The notes under the pieces: model-generated
What the model was told of the DNA's origin: nothing
Databases searched by the model: none
What the model saw: the letters and a program-made list of their open reading frames with translations, nothing else
Part shown: positions 5,649-15,368 of the stretch, piece by piece
Layout of the letters: every line of letters starts with the position of its first letter
Position numbering within the stretch: position 1 is the first letter of the stretch
Made by a program: the position numbers and the translations under genes
Source of the DNA: a virus
IMG/VR virus record: IMGVR_UViG_3300030451_001452
Span: 1 to 34,829 of that record
Strand: one strand, 5' to 3'
Length of the DNA stretch: 34,829 nt

Positions 5649-7487
5649 TTAGCCTCCGAATACAATAGCCATAGCTATCGCCTTTCCTGTTGTAGCGACA
5701 TCTGCGCCGTTGATTTGAATGTTACCAAGAAAGTTGCCGCCAGATGATCTAGACACAGTGTCGGCAACCGTAAATGATTTAAAAGCATAGATAACAATCT
5801 CAGAGCCAACAGCCGCATTTGATTGCAAAACAACAGACGTTCCGTTTGTCGCAGTAAAGTCATCTGCATGAAGAACAACACCATCTTTAACAACTTGGAT
5901 GTTTCCTTGAGTGTAGGAAAGTGTTGCGCTGTTATCATCAGGCCCAGAAAATGTAGCCGTAGGTGAGCCTGACACTGTATATTCAAATATATTCATTGAA
6001 GCAGAACCAGCCGCAGAAGCCGCTATCCAGTTAGCTCCGTCATACACCCGCATCTCGTTGTCAGTTGTATTATAATACAATGCGCCTGAAACCAACGCCC
6101 CATTGTCGTTGTCAGTGCTAGGGCCGTCTTTGCTAGTATCGAAAGCACCATAAACGCCATACCCTTGAAACGTCACCGCCGCACCAGATCCGGCGGCTGT
6201 TGCCACATGAGATATAGTTACAGTTGTGCCAGCCACACTAAGTACGTTTGCTTGATTGGGTATGCCTGTCGCAGAAACATTCTGCCCGATCTCAATGCCA
6301 GTAGCACTGTCTACAGTTATTGTTGAGCCGCCAAGAACCCAAGTTCCTGTGGTTGATGCACTACTAGCTGTATCTGTGTCAGCCATTGGGCCAAGATATT
6401 TATCGTCAAACCCATCAAGTGCAGCCGCCAAAGCCGCAGCAGAGTTTGATGCAGCAGTTGCTGAGGCTTGTGCAGAAACAACATCAGCATTTGTTAAAAC
6501 TACATCAGCGTTTGTAGAAACTTTATCAGCGGCTGTTGATATCGCATCTGCGGCAGTGGCTGTAGCACTAGCAGCAGCCTTGATTGAATAGTGTTTGGCT
6601 GAATATTCTGAGCCATCAACTAAGTCATCTTCAGCAGAAGTAGCCCATTCTTTAGCTGCACCACCATTTGCCGAATCAGTAACCCCTGTGCCGCCAACAG
6701 CCCAAGCTTTAGAAGAATAATCAGATGTGCTTGGGACTGCCCCGTCTACTTTTACAGCATAATTTTCTGCTTTAGTTGCGCTTGTGGCTGCATTAGTAGC
6801 ACTTGTAGCCGCAGACACAGCGTCAACAACTAAGGCAAAATGAGCGGTATCTGTAAGCGAGTCTCCAACAACGGAGTCAGCAACGCAAATATATATGTTG
6901 TTTAGTTGTGCAGCAGTGGTAGACTTTATAAGGTCACGCTGCTTATAAGCTTCAGTGGTGACTGTAGCATCAGTTCCTTGGAATGTCCCAATCTCTTGCG
7001 TTACCGCCAAGTTTCCGCTGCTATCAAACGCAAACACTTTGTTTGCTCTGTTTGTTGCGTCAATGGTAAACTCAGAACTGGTAAATGTATTGCCAACAGA
7101 AGCCTTAATTGAACGATCTACTTCTTCTTGAATTTGCTGCGTGATAAACGTCAACCTATCTAACGCTTCTTCGTGACTTTCGGCAGGGAACGGATCGTTA
7201 GGGGTGTAATCTGTAGACTGTGTAAGATCTAATTTACGCTGGATAACAACTTTTTCTGTATCGGCTGGGGCTTGACCAGATACAAACACAACATTTCCGC
7301 CGCCAGTGTTACCTGCGCCAGTTACGGTGTAATTAGTTGTAAGGGTTTTTAAAGTTTCAGTACCAGCAGCGGTTCTGATGTAAACGTCTAGGTCTGCATC
7401 AGCAAATATTTTAAAAGTATACGAAAAGGTAAGGTTTGATCCATCACCATCCCGAATCACTTTGTTTATGGTGGTTGATACTGTCAT
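5649..7487 (-). CDS. Tail fibre protein with T7 gp17-like N-terminus
   Basis: This is the 612-aa fibre that attaches to the tail. The N-terminal ~140 residues match the T7 tail-fibre attachment domain: FSYTFKIFADADLDVYIRT, NYTVTGAGNTGGGNVVF, RKLDLTQSTDYTPNDPFP and ALDRLTFITQQIQEEVDRS. A long Ala/Ser/Thr helical shaft follows (about 215-350, with repeats such as ADVVLTNADVV). A KYLG to ALYYNTTDNEMRVYDGANWI module comes next, interrupted by an Ig-like insert, and then a C-terminal beta module (NGTSVVLQSNAAVGSEIVIY). It has a good Shine-Dalgarno, GGAGACAGAT before ATG. Confidence 0.9.
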   Translation of the reverse strand: MTVSTTINKVIRDGDGSNLTFSYTFKIFADADLDVYIRTAAGTETLKTLTTNYTVTGAGNTGGGNVVFVSGQAPADTEKVVIQRKLDLTQSTDYTPNDPFPAESHEEALDRLTFITQQIQEEVDRSIKASVGNTFTSSEFTIDATNRANKVFAFDSSGNLAVTQEIGTFQGTDATVTTEAYKQRDLIKSTTAAQLNNIYICVADSVVGDSLTDTAHFALVVDAVSAATSATNAATSATKAENYAVKVDGAVPSTSDYSSKAWAVGGTGVTDSANGGAAKEWATSAEDDLVDGSEYSAKHYSIKAAASATATAADAISTAADKVSTNADVVLTNADVVSAQASATAASNSAAALAAALDGFDDKYLGPMADTDTASSASTTGTWVLGGSTITVDSATGIEIGQNVSATGIPNQANVLSVAGTTVTISHVATAAGSGAAVTFQGYGVYGAFDTSKDGPSTDNDNGALVSGALYYNTTDNEMRVYDGANWIAASAAGSASMNIFEYTVSGSPTATFSGPDDNSATLSYTQGNIQVVKDGVVLHADDFTATNGTSVVLQSNAAVGSEIVIYAFKSFTVADTVSRSSGGNFLGNIQINGADVATTGKAIAMAIVFGG

Positions 7488-7542
7488 ATCTGTCTCCAGC
7501 GTTGCCCTATCATATCAAAAATCCTTACTTTCTGAAAGCCTG

Positions 7543-10164
7543 TTAAAACTTTACTGCACTTTGGCTTGGTGGGAAGTAAAACTGTTGCTCCATGTCCTTA
7601 CGCATCCTACGCTCCATGCGCTTTAAATAGCCTGGGTTTGTATGCTCCATCAACCCGTAGATAAACATATAATCTGTTGCTGCTTTGAGATAAAATAGAT
7701 TAAGACCTGGTGTATTGCTTACAAGAAACTTAGCGGAATCTCTAGTAATAGCATCTGTATCCCCAGCTAATACGTTGCTGTAGATCTTTGCTATGTCATC
7801 TATTGTGCCAAAAGTAGGGCCAGCAAGGGTCTGTGTCAAAGATTGACCGTAACGATTGTACTGACCAAACAAGAAGTCACCGTAGATACCAGCACCGCCG
7901 CCCTGCACAAATGCTTTAGTAAGCAACTCAGGATTAAGCACATAGTCATCGCTAAAAACGTCCATAGGCTCTCTGCCTTTGAGAATGTCCTTCATGGTAA
8001 CAGCCAAGTAACCCATCATTGTTGTGCCTACCATCATCTGTGCTATGCCCATAACGCCGCTTTGACCCATCTGCTTTTTGGCATAATACTGACTTGTTAG
8101 GCCTTTTGTGATGTAGGTGATCGGAAAGCCTTTTAGCTGCATGATTGCTCTTATTGCCTCACCCATAACTGTGCCACGCTCAGTGCCTTGATTCATTATT
8201 GCACGTTCTTTAGCACCTGGTGTTGGGATAGCGGTATCAGCAGAATCAGTTAGGTATGTTGCAAACTTGGTAGACAACTCATCTCTGTACTTGTCTAGCA
8301 TAGCTTGTGTTGCTTTCTTCAGCGGTCTTTTGCGTGTGGCATTTGCTTTAGCTAATGCAGCTTGCTCAATGACATCATCGCCTATGCTGTCCAGCCCAGA
8401 CGCAGTCATGTAGTCTCTGCCATCTACAGCTTTCATATCCATCTGACGCAGTATATTCCACTCACCTTCTGTGATGCCGTAGCGTCCTAGTGCGTTCTGC
8501 ACTTCTTGCGCTAAATCCCCAAAGCCCTTGCCCCTGTTTCTAGCAAGGTCAGCAGACAGCATTTTAGCCAACCCAACCTTCTGAGCGTTATTCCACCACA
8601 CCATGCCATTCAGCCGGAAGTATACCTGATGTGCCTTGGCTATCATACCTGGGCCACTATCATTAGCACCAAACCTAGCGTGTACATCACCAAGCATAGC
8701 TTCAACGCCTACATTTAGCAGATACGCCAGTTCCATTTGCTCATCTTTGCCGTAACGCTTGAAGATGTCTCCAAATGCTTGTGCGTATGATCCAAATACG
8801 CCACGCTCTGTATTGGCATTTATAAAGGTAGCTTTAGTGGCTATATCACCAAATGATGATATTGTTGCCATGCCCAGCTTTGCCATGTTCTGTAGCATAC
8901 GCCAACCAGCAGCTATGCCAGCAAAGTCAGCACCAAATATAACAGGTTTACCAGCACCTCTAGCTCTTGTGCTTCCATCTAATTCCTTAAACTGATTGCG
9001 TATCTTACGCTCGTTAATCGTGTCTACCTTTAGTGGCGTATCTTTCGCCCCTGTCTGTATATCGCTCAACACTCTGTTAAACATAGCCTCTGGATTAGTT
9101 CCCAGCGTTTCCATCATGCCAATAGCCTGTGCATCATGTGTGATGCCGTTTAGCACTGCTTCCGACAAGCTCATACGATTGTATTTCTTAAAATATTCAT
9201 AAGCAGATTTACTGTTTGCAAAGTGCAAAACACGGCTCTGGCTCATCTTTTTAGCTAAATTACTTGGCCCAGTAAAAGCGTTTTCCATTTTAGGCGCACT
9301 GCCGTCATCGCCTTTTATTGTGCCAACTTTTTGATGATTGCCAGATACAAGGTTATCCCAAATGTCTTCTAAGAACATTTCCCTGCTGTACGCTACCTTT
9401 TTGCCGCCTACTTCTTTAAAAGCTGGCTTGTTGTCAAAGGTTTTAGAGCTTAGACGATTAGGCTCAAGCATATATTGAACCCACTTATTTCTAGCTGCTT
9501 TTATTTCGTCTGGTGTTTTTGCACCATCACGCAGCAAAATAGGGTCATGCGCCTGTCTGACAGCGTAGTTCTCTGTTTCTGCAATCACAGCACCATGTCT
9601 GTTTTTTCTGTCTAGTAACTGTTTCTGCACCTTTTTAATGATGTCGGCTATTTGCCTAGCCTCTGATCCACCAGCCTGTCTTTCGTCAAAGTTTTTTGGA
9701 TCCCACATGGCTTCATAAATTTTTTCATCTAAATCGCCACTCTTAAACAAGCGTTCCAAGCCGTTGCGTCTTAGCGCAGCCGCCAAATCCCCAGCATATT
9801 TGACCATAATAGCCTGTTGCTTGGCATCTATACTGTCTAGTTTGCCTGTTTTTGCGCTTCCAACAAGGATGGCTGACAGTGCATCTGCCGGATTGTCGGG
9901 GTGTGCGTTGATGTACCGCATGACATTCGCATACGCCTGTGTATTAAGAATACGATTACGCTTTTCAATGACAGCATTAATTCGTGCTTGTTTGGCAATT
10001 TGCCGTGCTAACGTAAATATATCTACATACTCATCAGATGCAGCGTTTTCTACTTTTTTCGACAGTCGCTCATTTAAGATTTCAACGATTTCGTCAGCTT
10101 CTTCTTTGTCAAAGACAAGCCCTGCACGTTGGGCTGCATCCATGATTACTTCACTACAACTCAT
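7543..10164 (-). CDS. Large internal virion (ejection) protein
   Basis: This 873-aa, mostly alpha-helical protein is the last of three consecutive large proteins in the slot where T7 encodes gp14-gp16. Conspicuous blocks are GADFAGIAAGWRMLQNMAKL followed by ATISSFGDIATKATF, and a late GGGAGIYGDFLFGQYNRYG. Related sequences occur in marine podoviruses as internal or ejection proteins. No transglycosylase active site could be recognised. I chose the ATG at 10164 because it overlaps the upstream TGA by 4 nt (ATGA). An in-frame start at 10188 would lengthen it by 8 aa. Confidence 0.7.
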   Translation of the reverse strand: MSCSEVIMDAAQRAGLVFDKEEADEIVEILNERLSKKVENAASDEYVDIFTLARQIAKQARINAVIEKRNRILNTQAYANVMRYINAHPDNPADALSAILVGSAKTGKLDSIDAKQQAIMVKYAGDLAAALRRNGLERLFKSGDLDEKIYEAMWDPKNFDERQAGGSEARQIADIIKKVQKQLLDRKNRHGAVIAETENYAVRQAHDPILLRDGAKTPDEIKAARNKWVQYMLEPNRLSSKTFDNKPAFKEVGGKKVAYSREMFLEDIWDNLVSGNHQKVGTIKGDDGSAPKMENAFTGPSNLAKKMSQSRVLHFANSKSAYEYFKKYNRMSLSEAVLNGITHDAQAIGMMETLGTNPEAMFNRVLSDIQTGAKDTPLKVDTINERKIRNQFKELDGSTRARGAGKPVIFGADFAGIAAGWRMLQNMAKLGMATISSFGDIATKATFINANTERGVFGSYAQAFGDIFKRYGKDEQMELAYLLNVGVEAMLGDVHARFGANDSGPGMIAKAHQVYFRLNGMVWWNNAQKVGLAKMLSADLARNRGKGFGDLAQEVQNALGRYGITEGEWNILRQMDMKAVDGRDYMTASGLDSIGDDVIEQAALAKANATRKRPLKKATQAMLDKYRDELSTKFATYLTDSADTAIPTPGAKERAIMNQGTERGTVMGEAIRAIMQLKGFPITYITKGLTSQYYAKKQMGQSGVMGIAQMMVGTTMMGYLAVTMKDILKGREPMDVFSDDYVLNPELLTKAFVQGGGAGIYGDFLFGQYNRYGQSLTQTLAGPTFGTIDDIAKIYSNVLAGDTDAITRDSAKFLVSNTPGLNLFYLKAATDYMFIYGLMEHTNPGYLKRMERRMRKDMEQQFYFPPSQSAVKF

Positions 10165-11882
10165 GTGCCTTTGCTCCCTACAACGCAAACACGTCCAGCT
10201 TCCACAATCTCTTCGTATTGTTCTGCTTTAGCTATCAGGGTATCTGCATCACGCAAACTTGCTTTTGCCTGTTCTGGCAGCAACGCTTGCACATCTTCGT
10301 CCTGTAAGGCGTCAAGCATTGTCTGGTTTTCTGCTTCCATAACATCTGGGTCAAGTTCACCAAGTTCTGTTGGCTGTGCCTCTAATTGATCTGCACCCTC
10401 ACGAAACTCTCCAAGTGCGCCAAGGTTATCTGTCTGCATAGATTCAACATCTCTCGCATCGTCTATCTGCTGTGCAGTCTGTTGTCCTTGCTGTTGCACC
10501 GCCACATCATCAGCTTTTGCAAGTTTAGATTCTAACTGTGCTATACGCCTGTTATTTTCTTCTATTTTGCTCAGTTGAGCTAAAGTTAATCGTGGCTTAT
10601 CAAGCCCCTCTTTCTTTTGTTTTGCCAAAACATCTTGCTGTATTTTGTTGTTTTCTTCACGCAACCTAGCAATTTCTGCCTGTGCAGTCGCAGTTTGAGT
10701 TGGTTCTGCCGGACGCTCAACTACTTCTCCAGCCCTGCGTCTTTGTTCAATTTCAATAGCCTTTTTATCAGCTAATTTTTTAGGGTCATTGGGAAAATAC
10801 TCTTTAATTTGCTTATCAAGCACAGCAGACATTTGCGCTAGTTCTTCTGGCGTAGCTTCAGACAACTTTCTTTCGAAAAAGTCTGGCAAATCCCCAAACG
10901 TGGAATCACCTACATTTACTGTGTATTCTTCATCAAATGGTGACTTTGCCCTAGCATCGCTTTCATCAACAACTTTTTCTGTGCCATCTATCTCTCGAAT
11001 AGTAATCTGACCTTCTACATCAGAATTGACAACATCCACTACCCTGCCATTGCCTTCTGAATCATAAACCACCATTGTTTCCGCTTCAGAGCGTACTGAG
11101 GCCGCATCTTCTGCATCCTCTATCAACCTACCAGCAGTAACCTCTTGGTCACTGGCAACCTGCCCTATGGCTGTTTGCTGGGCTGTGTCTCTTGTTTGTG
11201 GGGGTGTGCGATTGATTCGGTCAGTCAGTTTGCCAACACCCCAATGCAGACCACCGCCCAAAGCAGATCCCAATGCCACGTTCAAGAAGCTATCCATTAG
11301 CCCATAGTCACGGTCTTGTTCAGCAGCCGCTGCACCAATAACCAATGGCTCTACAACAGCCGCACCAATAGCACCGTCCATCATGCCAGTAGTAAAGCGG
11401 TTGCCTTTTCTGCCTAGCCTAGAGGCTATCGTAGCCCCCCGTGCAAGGCCAACTGTAGGGATGAATGCAGATGCTACGTTCAATGGATCAAGAACACTAC
11501 CAGCCAGTGCCACACCAAACTGTGCCGCACCTAACCCAAAGCCACCTCTTGATCGTCTTAGCGTAACTTGAAAATCAAGACGTTCATCATGTCTTTCCGC
11601 AAGAAGATTGGCTAATCCTTCTTTAATGCCTTCTTCACCAACTTCGATACCTTCTCTGAAGAAATCACTTGAAGCCCACTCTTCTTTAGACAAGACACGG
11701 CCTCTTGTGCCTTCAAATAAATATTGATCACTAAGTCTGGCTAAAGCATTTGCTGGGTTATAATAAAGAGTTTCATCAAGAGTAGCCCCAAGAACATCTA
11801 ATGTGCCAGCCTTGGCATAATCGTGATACTGCTGTGTAAGGTTAGTATCTTCTTCTTGTTCTGGAATGTAGACATCTACCAT
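10161..11882 (-). CDS. Internal virion protein with hydrophobic glycine-rich segments
   Basis: This 573-aa protein starts MVDVYIPEQEEDTNLTQQYH. Residues about 110-215 contain Gly/Ala-rich hydrophobic stretches (GLGAAQFGVALAGSVLDPLN, FLNVALGSALGGGLHWGVGK) that could insert in a membrane during genome ejection. The C-terminal half is acidic and Gln/Glu-rich with likely coiled coils. Position and architecture match podovirus ejection proteins. Its ATG overlaps the preceding stop by one base and its stop overlaps the next ATG. The tube-forming role is inferred from the family context. Confidence 0.65.
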   Translation of the reverse strand: MVDVYIPEQEEDTNLTQQYHDYAKAGTLDVLGATLDETLYYNPANALARLSDQYLFEGTRGRVLSKEEWASSDFFREGIEVGEEGIKEGLANLLAERHDERLDFQVTLRRSRGGFGLGAAQFGVALAGSVLDPLNVASAFIPTVGLARGATIASRLGRKGNRFTTGMMDGAIGAAVVEPLVIGAAAAEQDRDYGLMDSFLNVALGSALGGGLHWGVGKLTDRINRTPPQTRDTAQQTAIGQVASDQEVTAGRLIEDAEDAASVRSEAETMVVYDSEGNGRVVDVVNSDVEGQITIREIDGTEKVVDESDARAKSPFDEEYTVNVGDSTFGDLPDFFERKLSEATPEELAQMSAVLDKQIKEYFPNDPKKLADKKAIEIEQRRRAGEVVERPAEPTQTATAQAEIARLREENNKIQQDVLAKQKKEGLDKPRLTLAQLSKIEENNRRIAQLESKLAKADDVAVQQQGQQTAQQIDDARDVESMQTDNLGALGEFREGADQLEAQPTELGELDPDVMEAENQTMLDALQDEDVQALLPEQAKASLRDADTLIAKAEQYEEIVEAGRVCVVGSKGT

Positions 11883-14479
11883 TAGAACAACTGCCCTGCG
11901 TTTACCTTCTGCAACATTGCAGCCCTTCTAGCACTTATCATCCCAACATACCCCTGCTCACCGACTGTACCCATTTTTGCATACTCAGTGCCAAGCGGCG
12001 CTAGTTTGTCCATAGGTATTGTGATGAAAGCATCCTGACCTGTTCTGCCTTGCCGTGTGACTACATTGCCAAGCTGGTCAACCAGATAAACACTCTTGTT
12101 ATCAGTTGTTGTTCTCCAAGATCCATACTTCATCAAATCAGTAAAGTATTCGTCATTATATTTTTCTATTTCTTGAGAAGATGAACCTAGAGGTGCTGGC
12201 GGTGGGGCAACAATGCTTTTAAGATAATCGCCATTTTCTGTTAATGAGATATTTAATACATCTGTCATCTCTTGAGGATGCTGAAATGCGCCTTTTTCAA
12301 AGCGGATGGCTGAAGTGCTTTTATTTCCTAATTCTGTAAACTCAAAATGGTTGCCCATAACATCCTTATACGCTTGCTCTGCCGCATCCTCTGGATCAGT
12401 TATCTGACCTGAGAGTATGTAACCCTGCGCCGTGTTTGCAACAATATCACGCATAGCAAACACATGGCTGGCTCTGCCTTTTGTAACACCGCCACCCAAC
12501 ACATCATTAGTTATCCCACCTAAAATACTTGATGAATAGTCACCTATAAGCTCTGTAACAGCCGCAGAAACAACATCTCTTGTATCCTTTGGAAGCTCTC
12601 CCTTGTATTTTTTTATTTGTTCCGCTTCATTAAATATAGACACAGCCTTCATACTTACGTCTGTAGGATAAGCCATGATAAGATTATCTACTAAACCAAT
12701 AGTGCCTGTCTTCATAAGATGACGCATCACACGGTCTTGATGTATGCCATATTTATTTAGAAAATCTTGCCCTGCTTGAGCCTTGTCTTGGTAAGTTGCT
12801 GCATTGTCGTATTCGTCTTTGAAAGCAACCATTTCTGCGTTGGTTGCTACACGAATGTCTAACTCAGGAACGCCCATGTTTTTTTGTATTGTTATAAGTT
12901 GAGATGCTGTTGGCCTTACCCCTCTTTCACGAATGTAATAACCAACAAAGTCAGCTTCTCTTTCTTTTTTAGCCGCCGCCATTTTTGCTTGCAGTCTCTC
13001 ATACGTTTGCTTACCAACGTCTGTGTCTACATTTCTTGACGCTGCGTCCAACACAGCTTTTTGCTCTGCCTCGCTCGCAAACTGGATACTTGTAAATTGT
13101 TTCGATGCGTTTTGTTCTACGGCAACCGCTGTGTTTAATTTAAATGCAAGATCTTCTCTGCCAGCCATATTCATAACCGATGTTATTTGGGCTAAAGCAG
13201 CCTCATCATCATCTTCCATAACGCCTTTGTTTGCGCCAATAGATGCTATTAAATCTGCTTGAGACTGCAATGCACCAGCTAGCTCTTTTCTCGCTACATC
13301 AGTTTTTGCTCTGGAAAGAGCCGCTCTAGCAGCATTAATATCGTTAATATCATCCATGCCAGCAAAGCGGCCTGTTTTTGTGGCAAGCTGTTCTTCAAAT
13401 TTTACGATGTCAGCCAAAGTAGTGTTTTCGTTATATAACTCTGCATCAAGCCCGACAAGCAAAGCGTTTTGCTCTTCGCCTTCCTTTCGCTGTAGCCTGC
13501 CTCTTAATCTACTAATTAAGGTTTCTGTTGAAGAGGATTTTAAATCTTTCAATGAAAATTTAACATTATTCCCGTCTGCGTCTTTAAAATCAATGACTTC
13601 CCCAGATCTTATTTGATCCACAACTTTATCAACTTCTTCTTTAGTAAAATCTTTGTCAGGAATCCTTATAAGTTGTTTAAAAACTGTTTCTACTAATTCA
13701 TTTTGAATTACCGTTTCTCGTCTATCTAATGCTGTGTTTCTTGCAGAAAATACAGATGCAGGAAGGTCAGTTCTGCCCTCAAGATTCTTTCTCATTTGCT
13801 CTATCTGCGCTTGACTTCCAGCCGCCTCAACGCCTCTGGAAAAATTGCCAGCATCTACAGTTTTAAAAAACGAGCTTCTATCTTGATATTTTGTTGGGCT
13901 GATGCCTTGTGCTATAAAACTATCATATTGTCTGCCGATTTCTGCGGTCTTTACTCTAAATAAATCACTGTTGGGGTCTAAAGAAACCAATTCTGAGTAT
14001 TGATTTTCTAAATAATTATCTGCTGATTCAGTTCTTATCTTCATGTTTTTGGCATGAGCGATTTGTGAACCTTGAGCAACTTTAGTTGCAAATGTTGAAT
14101 TAAATGTGTTTGTTACTTCTGCAAACTGTCTGCGTGTTAATGAGCCACGCAAGTTTTCTAAGGCTGATTTTTCTAGCTGTTGTTTTTTTGTTTGAGCAGA
14201 AGCCTGATAACCTGTAACAGTCGTATCAAGATTTTCCCTAGTCCAGTTGCTCATTTCCTGATCAACTAATGAAGTAATATCTCTTTTTGCCTTGTCAGTT
14301 TCTGCTTGCTTTTCAGCCATGCCAAACTGAAATGCTACTTGCCCAGCCTTTTGGAAGAAAGCCGCCTGTGCCTGACCTGGTGCAGTAAATGCGCCTACGT
14401 TTGCTCTAGGCGATAGCTGACCTGCGGCAGTCCTAACTGTACCGCCTTGTCCTTGATTATATAGAGGTATTTTGGGCAT
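11882..14479 (-). CDS. Large internal virion protein
   Basis: This 865-aa, highly charged helical protein begins MPKIPLYNQGQGGTVRTAAG and continues QLSPRANVGAFTAPGQAQAA. I have seen this N-terminal pattern in internal virion proteins of marine podoviruses, and the gene sits where T7 gene 15 would be. Long stretches of Ala, Glu, Lys and Gln indicate coiled-coil or helical bundle structure. No signal peptide or catalytic motif is seen. The ATG lies 9 nt after the previous TAA without a strong Shine-Dalgarno. Confidence 0.7.
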   Translation of the reverse strand: MPKIPLYNQGQGGTVRTAAGQLSPRANVGAFTAPGQAQAAFFQKAGQVAFQFGMAEKQAETDKAKRDITSLVDQEMSNWTRENLDTTVTGYQASAQTKKQQLEKSALENLRGSLTRRQFAEVTNTFNSTFATKVAQGSQIAHAKNMKIRTESADNYLENQYSELVSLDPNSDLFRVKTAEIGRQYDSFIAQGISPTKYQDRSSFFKTVDAGNFSRGVEAAGSQAQIEQMRKNLEGRTDLPASVFSARNTALDRRETVIQNELVETVFKQLIRIPDKDFTKEEVDKVVDQIRSGEVIDFKDADGNNVKFSLKDLKSSSTETLISRLRGRLQRKEGEEQNALLVGLDAELYNENTTLADIVKFEEQLATKTGRFAGMDDINDINAARAALSRAKTDVARKELAGALQSQADLIASIGANKGVMEDDDEAALAQITSVMNMAGREDLAFKLNTAVAVEQNASKQFTSIQFASEAEQKAVLDAASRNVDTDVGKQTYERLQAKMAAAKKEREADFVGYYIRERGVRPTASQLITIQKNMGVPELDIRVATNAEMVAFKDEYDNAATYQDKAQAGQDFLNKYGIHQDRVMRHLMKTGTIGLVDNLIMAYPTDVSMKAVSIFNEAEQIKKYKGELPKDTRDVVSAAVTELIGDYSSSILGGITNDVLGGGVTKGRASHVFAMRDIVANTAQGYILSGQITDPEDAAEQAYKDVMGNHFEFTELGNKSTSAIRFEKGAFQHPQEMTDVLNISLTENGDYLKSIVAPPPAPLGSSSQEIEKYNDEYFTDLMKYGSWRTTTDNKSVYLVDQLGNVVTRQGRTGQDAFITIPMDKLAPLGTEYAKMGTVGEQGYVGMISARRAAMLQKVNAGQLF

Positions 14480-14487
14480 TTAATTAC

Positions 14488-14946
14488 CTATGCTAACAAA
14501 GTTGCCGATTGTTGTGCGCCAGACAGTAATGAGCCGTAAGCCTGATACCTAAGCGCAGATGCTCTTGCACCACCCTCTGCCCTAGCTAAAGCAGCCTCAG
14601 ACTGTTTCTGTACTTGCTCTATATTGCTGGCATACTGAATCATCGCCGCATCCATTTCTGTGCTAAAGTATGTATCAGCAAGAACCTGTAACGGACTGCC
14701 GGACATTTGCACACCAGACGCAGCAACCATGTTTCTTTGTGTGCCTACCAGCCTGTCAGATTGCTTTCTCAGTGCCTCTTCTTCATCACGCTTAGCTCTG
14801 GCAAGTAACACACTCTCATTTTCAGCAAGCTGTGCATTGTATTCAGCAGTAGCCTGTGCGCTTTTTGCTGCTGACATATTACCTTTGTAACTCATCATGC
14901 CGCCTACTGCGGCTGCTCCGGCTGCTATAGCTACTGGGTTTACCAT
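14488..14946 (-). CDS. T7 gp14-like internal virion protein
   Basis: This 152-aa protein starts MVNPVAIAAGAAAVGGMMSY, and a long helix follows with NAQLAENESVLLARAKRDEE. The conserved GTQRNMVAASGVQMSGSPLQ precedes VLADT and a helical C-terminus. This GxxRxxxAASGVxxxGSP pattern is typical of gp14-type internal core proteins, which form the outer-membrane part of the ejection channel in T7. It lies directly after the gp13-like GNAT gene, as in T7, with a one-base overlap between stop and start. Confidence 0.8.
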   Translation of the reverse strand: MVNPVAIAAGAAAVGGMMSYKGNMSAAKSAQATAEYNAQLAENESVLLARAKRDEEEALRKQSDRLVGTQRNMVAASGVQMSGSPLQVLADTYFSTEMDAAMIQYASNIEQVQKQSEAALARAEGGARASALRYQAYGSLLSGAQQSATLLA

Positions 14947-15368
14947 TACACTACCCTTGCATAACGAATATAATCTGAACCATCTGGCCCGTATTTACGC
15001 ATAATACCCTCTTTTTCAAATCCTAGCCACTGTGCATATTTATTTGCACGTTTATCCATCGCAGATACGCTGGCTTGAATACGAAACATCTGATGCTCTT
15101 CTTGTATATGCTGAAAGATGTAGCTCGTATATTTAGCCACAGTCTTTGGTATATCATAACCCTCTTTTCCTACTAGCAACCACGCCTCTCCCACGCCTTC
15201 CCACATTCGATGCACACCACCCGTAGCCAACACTGTGTTGCCTTCCAGCCCTGTGTAACCAATAACATCATCATAAGTAGCGAGTGACTGCTTCCCATCT
15301 TCCGTCATTTCAAACAAAAGATTGATTTTTGCTAGATGTTCTTTTTTGAACGGCACAATATTAGGCAT
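14946..15368 (-). CDS. T7 gp13-like GNAT-fold protein
   Basis: This 140-aa protein resembles N-acetyltransferase folds: a central VLATGGVHRMWEGVGEAWLL strand-loop-strand, then SYIFQHIQEEHQMFRIQASV and a C-terminal RANKYAQWLGFEKEGIMRKY, typical of GNAT beta-5/alpha-4. In T7, gene 13 occupies the same place between tail tube gp12 and internal protein gp14. Whether it acetylates anything is unknown. The start is ATG 15368; a TTG one codon upstream is less likely. It overlaps the tail tube B gene by 8 nt. Confidence 0.8.
   Translation of the reverse strand: MPNIVPFKKEHLAKINLLFEMTEDGKQSLATYDDVIGYTGLEGNTVLATGGVHRMWEGVGEAWLLVGKEGYDIPKTVAKYTSYIFQHIQEEHQMFRIQASVSAMDKRANKYAQWLGFEKEGIMRKYGPDGSDYIRYARVV

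Noticed and set aside
9764-10231. Plus-strand frame of 155 codons
   Set aside because: It lies entirely antisense to the large internal virion protein and the end of its neighbour. It is a shadow of Ala/Ser-rich coding on the other strand.
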